Below are positions 1-10,800 of a DNA stretch of 64,000 bases, piece by piece. Where the stretch lies: contig JAKJXP020000038.1 of NCBI GenBank assembly GCA_022225965.2, positions 1 to 64,000 of the forward strand, read 5' to 3'. A program made the translations under genes and the position numbers. Under the pieces are notes generated by a model. The model was not told the origin of the DNA. It did no database searches and saw only the letters and a list, made by a program, of their open reading frames with translations. This stretch comes from Diatrype stigma (taxonomy: Eukaryota; Ascomycota; Sordariomycetes; Xylariales; Diatrypaceae). Position 1 is the first letter of the stretch. Every line of letters starts with the position of its first letter.

Positions 1-1516
1 CAATAAGATCTAGACGGGCCGTCTTATACTGCTATACAGCCTAAGATCCGTCTCCCGTCTCACCGTTACCACTGCTACAAATACCACTGTCCACCCGATC
101 CCGAATCCTACCATACAACTGGTGTAAGTCCTCGGAGGTCTGTTGGTTCGCCGCGTATCATCCGTGCCTATAATATAGTCCCATATGTTCCTCATTGTTA
201 CCCTAAGGGATGAAGTCTGGTAGAGGATCTTTACCGGTACATTGGACAGATCTTGACCGACCTGATGGTTTATTACACTCCCCCATAGCCAAAAAGATGT
301 CGTCCCGCCTTGTCGTCCCGCCTTGCCGTCCCCGACTATCTAAGTAGCTGCCGCCGTATGCCCTCCAGACGCTAGATCGGGCAGAGGGCGAAGGAATCGT
401 ATCGGCCCTTGCACAATATCAGCCCTTGCACAAAGTCAGCCGTTAAGCGACGTTACGCCTTTCCTCATACATACTTACTTAAGTATTTATGTACTTACTT
501 ACTATAATGTTCGACCTAAGAGCGTGCATATTCTTCTAGCTGGGCTGTTTAGACTGGATCGGCGTTATTTTGGGGAAATTTGGAGAAGCCAAGCTGGGGT
601 GGTTGTGGAGACCAGGGATGGTTCCCGTTTATCAGGGGCATTTACCCGACCGAGGGCTGAACTGTTGCAGGTCTGGTTCTCTCGAGTACTTCGTACCTAC
701 TAAGGTATTAGTCAAGTCAGTACCTACAGTAGGCACGTATCCTAAGTCTACATACATGGGCATACCTGCCTCGGTAGGTGGGTGAGGAGAGCGGGTGGCA
801 TTCTAGGTACTTGTACCTGACTTGTACCTTCCATTGTAAGCACAGTTGCTTATAGACTACCCTGTGCAGAACTGCAGAACTTCATTTCGTAGCACGAAGT
901 AGGTATAGGCGTATAGCCCCGAAGTGGATGGTGGATACGATGTGCTGAACCCACGCGAGCTAGTAGCGGGTCTCCGGGATCTAAGCACTAAGGTAGTCCA
1001 AGTATGTAGTTAGAGGATGTACGTGATCAACGGGATTAACGAAGTTTATCTCGAGGTTTATCTTGTATTAGTGGATAAAGCATAGTCCAAGGCGATGGAC
1101 TCTCCGTGTCACAAATCATCTCGGACCCTCACCAGGATTGCCACCTGCAGATGAGACGCCCTTCCCTTTAGTGCGCCCGCCGTTCGCACTTTGCATCCAG
1201 ACATCGTAAGAGGTTCGATGCAGGAGGATTCCTAGTTTTGGTGCTAATGCATTTGCCATCTTTCATCCCGGACCCCTTGGGGCTCAGGTGGAGCTTTGAC
1301 AATAATCCCCCAATGAACTTCCTTACCCGATGCCATGAGCGTACATAGGTATCGTGCTGTACGCGTGTTATATCGGTGGTATATTACTCGATTCGTCGCC
1401 CACCTGCCAGGAACGGACACCTACCGATCCCAGGTCGCATGTTCGGAACCCTGCCTATGTGTGTTATCTTCATGGATCATATAGTCAGTTCGTAGAGCCA
1501 ACATCAAAACGCTACG
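1..1516. other. Left-edge gene-poor spacer
   Basis: I see no convincing gene here. A 61-codon reading frame on the minus strand (10-195) has a short hydrophobic stretch and could be the first exon of a gene lying beyond the left edge, but nothing identifies it. The stretch has many short TACCTA/GTAGGTA motifs and looks like decayed intergenic DNA. The last few hundred bases must hold the promoter of the acyltransferase that starts at 1517. Confidence 0.4.
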
Positions 1517-3272
1517 ATGCGAAGGGCCCAGCAGGTCTTTCACCTGCACCCGACCGGCTGGGAGAGCGATCCGGAAGAGGAGAGGTTCCCGTTATCGACG
1601 CTGGACTACCTCTCGGCCCTTAACTGGACAAATTATGCATTGTTCTTTCGGCTGGAGGACGCAGGCAAGAGTCGGGCTGTCGACGTGCTGAAGGAGGGTA
1701 TAGCTCGTACCCTGGCCCAGGTACGGCATTGCTGTGCTACAATCGAGCGTGATGCGGTCGGCAGCGGTTACTCGTTCGTCAAGAAGAGGGGCAGCACCGT
1801 CCGCTTCGTGGTGCAGTGGCTCGACTCGGCCACGGACGCCAACAAGTACCCTTCTCTCCATGATCTGGAGGCGTCTCACTTCCGCGTGGGCGACCGCAGC
1901 ATCTGGGGGATCTCCGACCTGCTTCACGGCTATGGGCGGCCTGAAGCCCAACCCGACCGGAGCCCCGAGGTGGCGGGCTTCCAGGCGAACCTGGTCCGCG
2001 GCGGCCTGGTGCTCAACATCCACCTGCACCACTACGCCAACGACATCCTCGGCTTCGCCGGGTTCGCCCACCAGCTGGCCGAGAACTGCCACGCCATCGT
2101 TCACTCGACGCCCTTCCCGCCGTGGGACCCGGCCTGCCTCGACGTGTCTCGGTTCACGAGGCCCGAGCCGGCCGAGAGCGAGAAGGTCGACAGCCCCCCG
2201 CAGCCCGGTCGTCACCCGGGCCACCTCGACGCCCAGTGGCTCCAGTTCCACCTGCCCAGGAGCAAAGCCGCCGAGCTGAAGCGGCTGGCCTGGCCTGCCG
2301 GCGGGGAGGATGGATCCTGGATCTCCACATACGACGCCTTTGTGGCTTTCATGTGGAGAACCTTCAGCCGGGTGCGCGCGCCGGTCTTCAAGCCCGACAT
2401 GGCCTCCAGCCTGTTTTGGGTCGAGGCCGTGGACATGCGGAGGCGCGTACACAACCCCGGGGTACACCCACGCACCCAGGTGAGCCTTCAGGGATTTCAG
2501 AGCTTCCTGTTCCTTTTTCGTAGCTGCGACGTTGTTTCAACCGATTCCAAATCCGACTCGATCTTATCATTTGCGTTTTGCTAGGTAACTACCTGTTAAA
2601 CTAGACAAGATTACTACGGTTGTCCTGCGAATTCCTGAAGACCTTCCAAAAACAGCCGCGTGCTAACTCGAGAGGAAATAGCATAACGTCATGGCGGGAG
2701 CCTCATCCCTGATCGCGCCTGTGCCGCAGCCCACCGCAGCGCAGGTCATCTGCGAGTGGCCCTACCCCCGGCTCGCCCAGCACATCCGGCAGATGACCAA
2801 CAGCGTGACGCAGGAGGCGCTGGGCAAGATGCTCGACGCGGTCGCTCGGTTCCACGACAAGACCACGATCAACATCCGGGCGGACTCGAAGCCGCCCATG
2901 TCGATGGTCGTGACCGACCACCGCGACACGAACATCGCCGGGGCCGACTTCGGCTTCGCCCGCCCCATTACGTACCGGCACCTTTCCAACAACGTCGACG
3001 TCCCGGTCGGCATCGTCATCGTCTACCCGCCGCGCGGCTCGGACACCGGCTCGGACGAGGGCTCCGAGTTCGCCGTCTCCTTCGAGACGTCGCTGACGCA
3101 GGCCCTGATCAGCGATCCCGAGTGGTGCAAGTACTTTGAGTTCAGGGGGGTCGACGGCTTGGATGTTCACGTATCGTCCCCAAGTGGAGTAGGCGCTGTT
3201 GAAATGTGTACTCGTCAGGACGCCGGGTTGATCGCTAAGGATGGCAATGTAATAGAAATCGAGTGTCAATGA
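1517..3272 (+). CDS. BAHD-like acyltransferase (trichothecene 3-O-acetyltransferase family)
   Basis: Two exons, 1517-2479 and 2682-3272, joined in phase 0 across a 202-bp intron with donor GTGAGC, a GCTAAC branch site and an ATAG acceptor; 517 aa, close to the usual 500 or so. The family transfers acyl groups, usually acetyl from acyl-CoA, to hydroxyls of secondary metabolites. The catalytic HxxxD motif is HYAND at about residues 172-176, and the structural DFGxx motif appears as DFGFA near residue 410. The N-terminus (FHLHPTGWE...) begins like fungal family members, which supports the ATG at 1517. Similarity fades after the EFRGVD segment, so the last 40 or so residues may be read-through after a lost stop. 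It sits upstream of a polyketide synthase and may decorate the product. The natural substrate cannot be read from sequence. Confidence 0.85.
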
Positions 3273-3588
3273 ATAGATAGGTACCTGCTGACACAACTGG
3301 TTCATATGTAATATACAGTGTATATGTGAAGGTCCTTTGATCGCGTCATAAATTGCGCTAGGGAACCCCTGAGAGGTGGTCTTGACTGATATTTGAGACC
3401 TACCATGGGGTTCATCTTTGTCCCGTTTACAGAAAATACGTATATCCCAAGTCCGCGGATGCTCGCGTTTCAAAAAAATTTAGCTGCGATGTTCGCATGT
3501 TCATGTAGCCATCAATGTTATGTTATGTATTATACATTGTTCCTTATCCTATCCTATCCTATCATATCCTGGGCCATCCCATCTTATC
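3273..3588. other. Convergent intergenic spacer
   Basis: This spacer lies between the 3' ends of the acyltransferase (plus) and the SnoaL-like gene (minus). It contains a run of TCCTA/ATCCTATCC repeats at about 3541-3595 just past the SnoaL-like stop codon. I see no gene. Confidence 0.5.
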
Positions 3589-4059
3589 CTACAGCCTGTG
3601 GTACAGCGCCACGAACTTCAGGTCGCTCAGGAACCAGTCGTCGCCGACCTTCTTGTAGGTGGTGTGGTAGTGGCCGCCGCCGCAGCCGTGGCCGATGGCG
3701 GCCTTGGGGTCCTGGGGGCCGGCGAAGTACATGATGATGAAGACGGCCTTGACCTCGGTGTCGCTGACCTGCTCGAAGTCGCCGCCGTCGATGGTGTGGA
3801 TGGTCTGGAGCGGCTCGAAGGCGGCCTTGAAGAAGGCGACGAAGGCCGCGCGCGACTTGAAGTCGTACTCGAACGACGTGTCCTGGCCCTCCAGCGCCGC
3901 CGTCACCACCCGCCCGTCCGCGTGCGTGTACAGGAACGTCGCGTCGGGCAGCGCGACCGTGTCGAACAGCGGCTCCCAGATCTTGCCGTCGACCGCCCGG
4001 CAGTACCGGTTCTGCTTGGCGCGGATGATGTTGGTCACTTCGGGGGAGACGGGCGCCAT
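3589..4059 (-). CDS. SnoaL/NTF2-like fold protein
   Basis: Single exon of 156 aa starting at the ATG at 4059. The pattern is that of fungal SnoaL_4/NTF2-like proteins: an N-terminal helix with the conserved Arg-Tyr-Cys region, a central DTVALPDATF segment, a phenylalanine-rich helix (AAFVAFFKAAF), and C-terminal strands ending in a GHYHTTYKKVGDDW-type segment. Members of this fold include small polyketide cyclases, dehydratases and isomerases, but many have no assigned reaction and I cannot pick one. It is divergent from the FSH1-type hydrolase, with 1.05 kb between start codons, so the two may share regulation inside the polyketide locus. It looks intact; base composition is GC-rich like its coding neighbours. 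Confidence 0.75.
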   Translation of the reverse strand: MAPVSPEVTNIIRAKQNRYCRAVDGKIWEPLFDTVALPDATFLYTHADGRVVTAALEGQDTSFEYDFKSRAAFVAFFKAAFEPLQTIHTIDGGDFEQVSDTEVKAVFIIMYFAGPQDPKAAIGHGCGGGHYHTTYKKVGDDWFLSDLKFVALYHRL

Positions 4060-5108
4060 CGTTGTCGTTGTTGACCGTTGTTGGTATTGAGTGAGTGCTT
4101 GGGGCTAGCCTAGGCGCTATAAGAATGTGTGGATGCGGATGGTGCGCGAGACAATTTACTGTATCAGTGGCTGGATTGCTTTGGGGAGGGGTTGGTCAAT
4201 CAATGCAAACGACGACGATAACAACAACAGCTCTCATTGTTAGAGAAGACGGTCTAATTTAATATGACAAGGCAGTCGCACAAGACGTGACCATTACCTG
4301 TAGGGCTTCGTTAGGGGGGGACGGAAGGTGTATGGCCTCAGGGGCTAACTGGGGTTCATGCTGCTACCTGTGGCCATTGCATAATCTGCTTAGCTGTACG
4401 GTGCTATTCGCCTGGCTGCACGTAGCGGTCGCATAGCTAACAATGATACTACCCTCGCTGTAGCATTGGTACGATCATGAAACCTAAAAAGAGCTGAGGA
4501 GTTGGTTCTTAGCTCAAACGTCTATAACACGTTTAGTATAAGACAGCAAGGCTAGAAGGGATCCCTGGACTGTCGGAAGCTAGGGAGTTCAGCGCATCTA
4601 TCTTTCGTGGTCGACTATAAGCGGCGAGGTAAGGGGGGCCCTTGGCTTTTAGGGTCCGGCCTCATCACCTGTATCGCATCTCCGAAGTGGTTAGCCTCGT
4701 ACTGTGTACGTAACGGAACCTAAGCTGGAATACGCAGGTAATAGTTCCCGAGTCACACAGAAAAGGAACTCCTCATTTACCCGAGCTCCCGTGCTGCCGG
4801 CCTCGGATAGGCCCGAAATTATCTGGAAACTATGTAAATACAAGGATGATTGATATACTAGGATCTTGATCGAATCATAAAGTGGAGTTTTAGCCTAGAC
4901 TAGCAGAAACGATAGGCAGGGATACAGTCAGGGGTATAGTCAGGGGTAGAATTGAGCAATACTGGTTCGCTACTATATGGTATTAACAGTTCGATATCAT
5001 TTTTCATAAAGATACGACTGCCTCGTCGGGCTTCGGAATCCTACTTGGCACACCAGCATATGTATTCATACTCCTCGAAATTTGAGTAATACGTAATACA
5101 CCGGCAAG
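4060..5108. promoter_or_regulatory. Divergent spacer between SnoaL-like gene and hydrolase
   Basis: The spacer of 1.05 kb separates the start codons of the minus-strand SnoaL-like gene (4059) and the plus-strand hydrolase (5109), so promoters of both must lie here. No open frame of note is present. I did not find a palindromic zinc-cluster site I would defend. Confidence 0.4.
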
Positions 5109-6133
5109 ATGCGGTTTCTATGTCTCCACGGAAGAGGAACCTGTGCTAAGGTACGTACGTACCTAGTAACCATGCTTCTCCAGTTCGCCGCACTTCTTCT
5201 TAATAACCCAGCTGCTCATCGACTGATGTTTCATAGATATTTGAGCTACAGACGGCTAGGCTCAGGGAAGAGTTGCAGGACCACGAGTTCGTCTTCTTCG
5301 ATGGCCCCCTGCTAACAGAACCTGGCCCTGGTGAGTCATCCTTGCCTGATAGGCTCCCATCCGTGGGATTACTAGCACTACTTCCTACTGCAGGGCACAT
5401 ACGCGCCCATACCTACCTATCTACGTAGCTAGACCCAGACCCTTAGCCTAACGAGCTTCCATCGTTTCATTCAGGGGCGAGCGCAATCACGGACGAGTAC
5501 TTCGCCTTCATTCCAGAGGATGCTAGCAGCGATGCCGACCAGTGTCAGGAGCTGGTGCTTGGTTTGGTGGGTTTCGTCAGGGAGAACGGGCCGTTCGACG
5601 GCGTCATGGGCTTTTCCGAAGGCGGCATAACCGCAGCGATGCTGCTAGTTGAGGATGCCCGAAAGCCCTTCGCGCATTTCCAGTGCGGTATCTTCTTCAG
5701 CGCCGGCCCACCACTAGATCCCGACGTAGTCCGGACTGGCGTACTTCGATGCGTCGATCCTGCTACGAATGGCCCGATCATCGGGATTCCCACTGCTCAT
5801 TTCTACGGCTCGAACGAGGACTTCCCAGGTCTGCGCGTGTTGTCACCCCTTCATCCCCTGTATACAGAGGTCTGGCCAGAGCTAGACGAGCGACTTTGCG
5901 ACCGCCTCGTCGATCTTTGTGACCCCGGGTCGCGCGAGGTCTTGGAACATGATCTAGGCCACGCGGTCCCTGGAGAGAAGTCGACCAAAGCAATGTCTGA
6001 GGCCCTCCGAGCCATCCAGCGCACTATTGACAGGGCCGAAATCAATATGGAGAGAGGCATCCAGCCCACTGTCGTTGACTTGCCAGAGCCGAAGAAGAGC
6101 ATGCAGGAAGCCAACGCGGTGGCCGCCGGATGA
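5109..6133 (+). CDS. FSH1/LovG-type serine hydrolase (putative polyketide release enzyme)
   Basis: Three exons, 5109-5150, 5237-5330 and 5475-6133; 264 aa, typical of the FSH1 (DUF341) alpha/beta hydrolases. The N-terminus MRFLCLHGRGTCAK joins to IFELQTARLRE, reproducing the family's opening strand and helix and supporting both small exons. The nucleophile elbow is GFSEGG with Ser93, and the catalytic His is likely His208 in DLGHAVPGE; an acid residue near HFYGSNEDF would complete the triad. LovG, a member of this family, hydrolyses the finished chain from a highly reducing PKS in lovastatin biosynthesis. The gene next door encodes a highly reducing PKS with no release domain of its own, so off-loading or editing of that polyketide is the best inference. 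A general esterase role cannot be excluded. Confidence 0.85.
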
Positions 6134-7884
6134 TGTGTGGAAAGCCCAGGGACGATACGTTCACGTTGTGGTTATTCCTCAGAGATTTCCCCTAAAGAAT
6201 GCACAGGGATTATCGTTTAGACTTGTGGAACTCGGCAATCAGCGAAAACGTCCAAAGTAAGCGCTACTTATTTACCTGGTCCAAGATGCATGAGCGAGCT
6301 GGACGTTTTACTAACATTTATCAGTATAACGCCAAAATCTGGAGAACCCTAAAACATCTGCATATTTGTAGGTTCTAAGCGGACCTGCTGACACCCGAGC
6401 GGCCGCAATCGTACTGTTTTGCTTTATGGATAAAGAGGTTACTGTAATCATCGTGAACGCGTTGGTAAAACTATTGAATTTGTGAATGCCTTGATTCCCT
6501 GAAAGACCTTTAGACGTTCATGTCGTGTGATTCCGGGCATGCGATGGTGATACGTTACCGTGGCAGCGTGGGCGGCATGGTACTACGTAGTATTGACAAA
6601 TCCTATAGTCCGTACTTGTACTAGCCCTGCAGCTCGGTGTTCCTGGCCCTGTCTGGAATATATTGGATGCGGATTCCTTATCTGGATCTATCTGCCGTGG
6701 CCTCCTGGCGGCAGCGCGGCCGCAGAGCCGTCATACTACCGAGCTACCGAAAACCCACCCCATGGGTATCTTTCTGGGGTGAGGGAAGACCAGCTTAACT
6801 AGCACCTACGAGTAGGGGATGCGTACGAAGGATGCGCACTCCGCTTAAACGCGTATGAGTGTGGTCGAGACAGAAGATCTAACCAACGTCGGAACTGGAA
6901 CCGACAATGCAGATGTGATTGTGATTGACGTGGCGGGTAAGGTTTAGTCACCCTATTCTGGCGATTCTATATCGTAGCAGTAGGAGTGCTTTCGGAGCTT
7001 TGTCCGCAAACGTATGATTCTGTAAAATATTAATAATCCCGCCGATGCGCGGTTCCCCAGGCCTTCCATCGATGGCATAGCGCCGGTATACGATCGGCAA
7101 CCTACGGGATATGCAAGGGAAATCCGGGCGGTATCACTTCTATATGACCTGGTTCGAAAACTGAAACCGGGGGTGGAAAGGTCGATTTCAACTATACCGA
7201 GTATCGGAGGATTATAGTCCAGAAATTGCCCCCCAACTACCTTTTTCAAGCTTGTTAGTCTAGCGGATACGAAGTAGAAGGATTTGATATTGCTTTCGTT
7301 ACCCAAAGAAACCTCAAGCCGGCTTCAAGGATATACAATAGGATCCTTAGTCGACAGTCAGTATGATCCAATTACTACTGCAGACTCTGGAAACATTCCA
7401 TATCGGGGATCCCAGCATCACCCGGTAGCATCATATACACCTCCGGTAAATGCCTAAGTACAATAAAGCTTAGTATACCAAGACTGCTGTGTAGGAAAAC
7501 GGGAAGCTACTATAGATTGTGGACAGAGTATCTTGGCCCGCTAAAGGAACAACCATGCTAGCTATCAACCTAGGACTCCGTTGTGCTTTCGAGAGGGGAA
7601 TCCAGGCGACCCGTTGCTGAACTACGCAGGGCCGCTGTCGTACATAGTCTCGTGTTTCAAGCTTACATCCACTCAACTGAAAGATAGAGCATCTGAGCTT
7701 ACTCCAGCATCGTGATGCCAATATATGGGCTGCGTATCACTGTAGGGAGAGGATGTGCGGACCCTTGCAACAACTACCCTTAAAAGATACGTAGAACCCA
7801 CCTGAACCAGAGCGCTGGGAATAGGTGACCTCAAAGAGAGCCAGAAACTCGGGAGCACATGACAGCAGTTGGCACATATACACG
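6134..7884. other. Spacer with possible gene remains, upstream of the PKS
   Basis: This 1.75-kb stretch separates hydrolase and PKS. At 6855 a plus-strand ATG opens a 32-codon frame ending near NADVIVIDVAG, which recalls the first beta-strand of FAD/NAD(P) Rossmann enzymes but lacks the GxGxxG that should follow, and no continuation was found. A 117-codon minus-strand frame at 6953-7306 is unrecognised. The 500 bp or so before 7885 must hold the PKS promoter. Confidence 0.3.
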
Positions 7885-10800
7885 ATGAACTCCATCCTGC
7901 CCCCCAATGAAACCTCGGCATTGCTGCCGAGCGATGATGTCGCCGTGGTGGGATACTCATACAGGTTACCACAAGGCGTAGACGACGATGCCGCCTTCTG
8001 GGACGTCCTACAGGGTCGGCGGAATTTGATGACGAGCTGGCCCGAGTCTCGCCTCAACCTCGAGTCGTTTTCAAATAAGAAACAACAGAAGGTACTTGCT
8101 TTCCGTCTCCCTCGGTCTCTCGATTGGCCTCTTTGGGCGGAACAATAAGGACCGTGAAATATCATCATCCTAGCTCACACAGCTTGTAATTCATAGATCA
8201 GTGGCCCTGGGGGGCATTTCGTCACCGAAGACGTCGCTGCCTTCGACGCCCCTTTCTTCTCCGTCACGGCCAAGGAGGCGGCCTCGATGGACCCATTGCA
8301 GCGATGGAGTCTAGAAGCAGCGTACCGCGCGTTCGAGAAAGGTAAGATCCAACAGCCCACTAATCTCCGAGATGAGCCTGCATTTGAATCGCTGGCTGAT
8401 GTAACCGCGGCATTAGCCGGAATCCCAGCCACGAGTCTCGGGGGCTCCCGTACTGCGGTGTTCTCGGCCTCCATGATCGAGGACTTTGCCCGTCTTTCGG
8501 CGGCAGATCCGGAGAATGTGGAGCGCACGGCGGCTACCGGTAGCGTCGTCTCGTGCGTGATACCCAACCGCGTCAGTTGGTATTTCGACTTGCGCGGGCC
8601 GAGCGTTCACGTCAACACGGCCTGCTCCAGCAGCTTGACGGCTGTCGACTTGGCCTGCAAAGTATTGAAATGCGGCGACGCATCCTGTGTGAGTGGATCC
8701 CATTTCCCCCTCCCCCCTGTTCAAACCAGACCTGAGAAGCCCCTGATTGCCCATCCGTAAACTAATCGCCATCGCCTTTCGCCTTGCACGTAATCAGGCC
8801 CTCGTTCTGGGGTCCAATCTACTCCTAGATCCAGCCGTGTCGCAGATGCTGTCGACGGCAAATTTCTTATCTCCCAACAGTCGGTGTCATAGTTTCGATG
8901 ACAGGGCAGACGGATACGCGCGAGGGGAGGGCGTCGTAGCGGTTGTCCTCAAGCCAGTGTCCGCTGCCGTTCGGGATGGGGACATGATCCGAGCCGTGAT
9001 CCGGTCGACGGGCTCAAACCAGGACGGCCAAACGCCAGTACTAACCCAGCCTAGCCCTCAGGCACAAGAGGACCTCATACGGCATGTTTATGCCCAAGCC
9101 AATCTACCTCTCAACCAGACACGCTACTTTGAGGCTCATGGTATATTTGCTCCCCTCCCCCCCCTTTCGACACCCCCACCCGGTAGCCGCTCTGACCAGA
9201 TTCAATATTAGGGACTGGAACACCTGTGGGAGACCCCATTGAGACGAAAGCAATAGGACGGGTATTTAGGAAATTCAGATCACCTGACGAGCCACTCTAT
9301 GTGTATGTGTCACAATGCCGAATCGACTTGATTTGGATCTTCACTGTGCTAACGTGGAAGACAGCGGTTCCGTTAAAGCCAATATTGGACATCTCGAGGG
9401 AGCCAGTGCCCTAGCTAGCATTGTGAAGTGCATCTGTAAGTCACCGACCTACCTCCTCGACCCCCTGAGTTCCTGCATTCACTTCATATATACTCATGCT
9501 TATTCGCTTTGTACAGTGATCCTCGAAAAGGGAATGATCACGCCGAATGCTCTCTTTGAGAACATGAACCCCGCAATAGATGCCGATTTCTACAACATTA
9601 GAGTACGTATCCCTAGAGTTCGTATTGTATAGTTTCGGGGGTGATGATTGCTGAACAGCCGGGTCGTCGGTCTTAGGTTCCCACCCAATGCATTGAATGG
9701 CCGAGCGTAGGATTGCGCCGGGCGTCGGTGAATTCGTTCGGGTTCGGCGGTTCTAACACGCACGTCGTTCTCGACGATGCCCTGCACTACCTGCATGATC
9801 GAGGCTTATTTGGAAATCATTGCACTGCCCGCCTTCCACACACCCTCACCAACGGAACAACTCGCGTCAATGGAAAAACCAATGACGCCAACGGCCATAC
9901 CAACGGCAATACCAACGGTCATGCTAACGGTCACGCTAACGGAGTGAGTAGAGCTGGGAACGAATCTACGCCGGCTCTCCCTCTAGATACTGGAGCGAAG
10001 CCGCCAACACTCCTGGTATGGACAGCTGCCGACGAGAAGGCAGTGGCTCGCACGATAGCGGCGTACGAGACCTACTACACGGACCGCGTGCTGGGCCACC
10101 CAGGAAAGCTCGAGAGCCTGGCTTTCACCCTGGCCGCTCGGCGCACCCTCATGCTCTGGAGGACGTTTGCCGTCGTGGCCGGGGCCGACGGAATCCTACC
10201 GAAAGAGGGCGAGAAGTCGTTGGGGGTTCCGGCCAGGGCGACGCGGAGCTCCGCCCCGGGTGATCTGGGACTGGCCTTCGTCTTCACTGGCCAAGGAGCC
10301 CAGTACGTCGATATGGGCTGGGATCTCGTACAGTTCCCCGTGTTTGCGGAAACGTTGAGGAGAATCGACGATAACTACCGTATATTCGGCTGCGAGTGGT
10401 CGGTTTTCGACGAGCTTCGTAACAAGGACAACATCGACAAGCCGGAGTACAGCCAGCCCTTGTCCACGGCCGTGCAGATCGCCTTGCTCGAACTACTCAA
10501 GAGCTTCGGCGTGGTTCCGAAGGCCGTGGTGGGCCACTCGTCTGGTGAGATCAGTGCCGCGTAAGTCGAGTCCTGGAACCCATGGTCAAGCCGGCCAGCT
10601 CAGGCTTTGTCTCGTCTTGCGTCCTATAATTGCTAACCAAACTTCCTTCCCTCTTATAGCTACGCGGCCGGTGCTCTGAACCTCCCGTCCGCCTGCAAGG
10701 TCTCATACTATCGAGGCCAACTCGCGGGCAAGCTACGGGCTGCCAACGCTGCCGCGCCAGGAGCCATGCTGTCGGTGAACCTGGCTGAGGATCGGGTAGC

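Noticed and set aside
1592..2467. 291-codon minus-strand frame opposite the acyltransferase
   Set aside because: GC-rich antisense shadow; the plus strand carries the HxxxD motif and family sequence.
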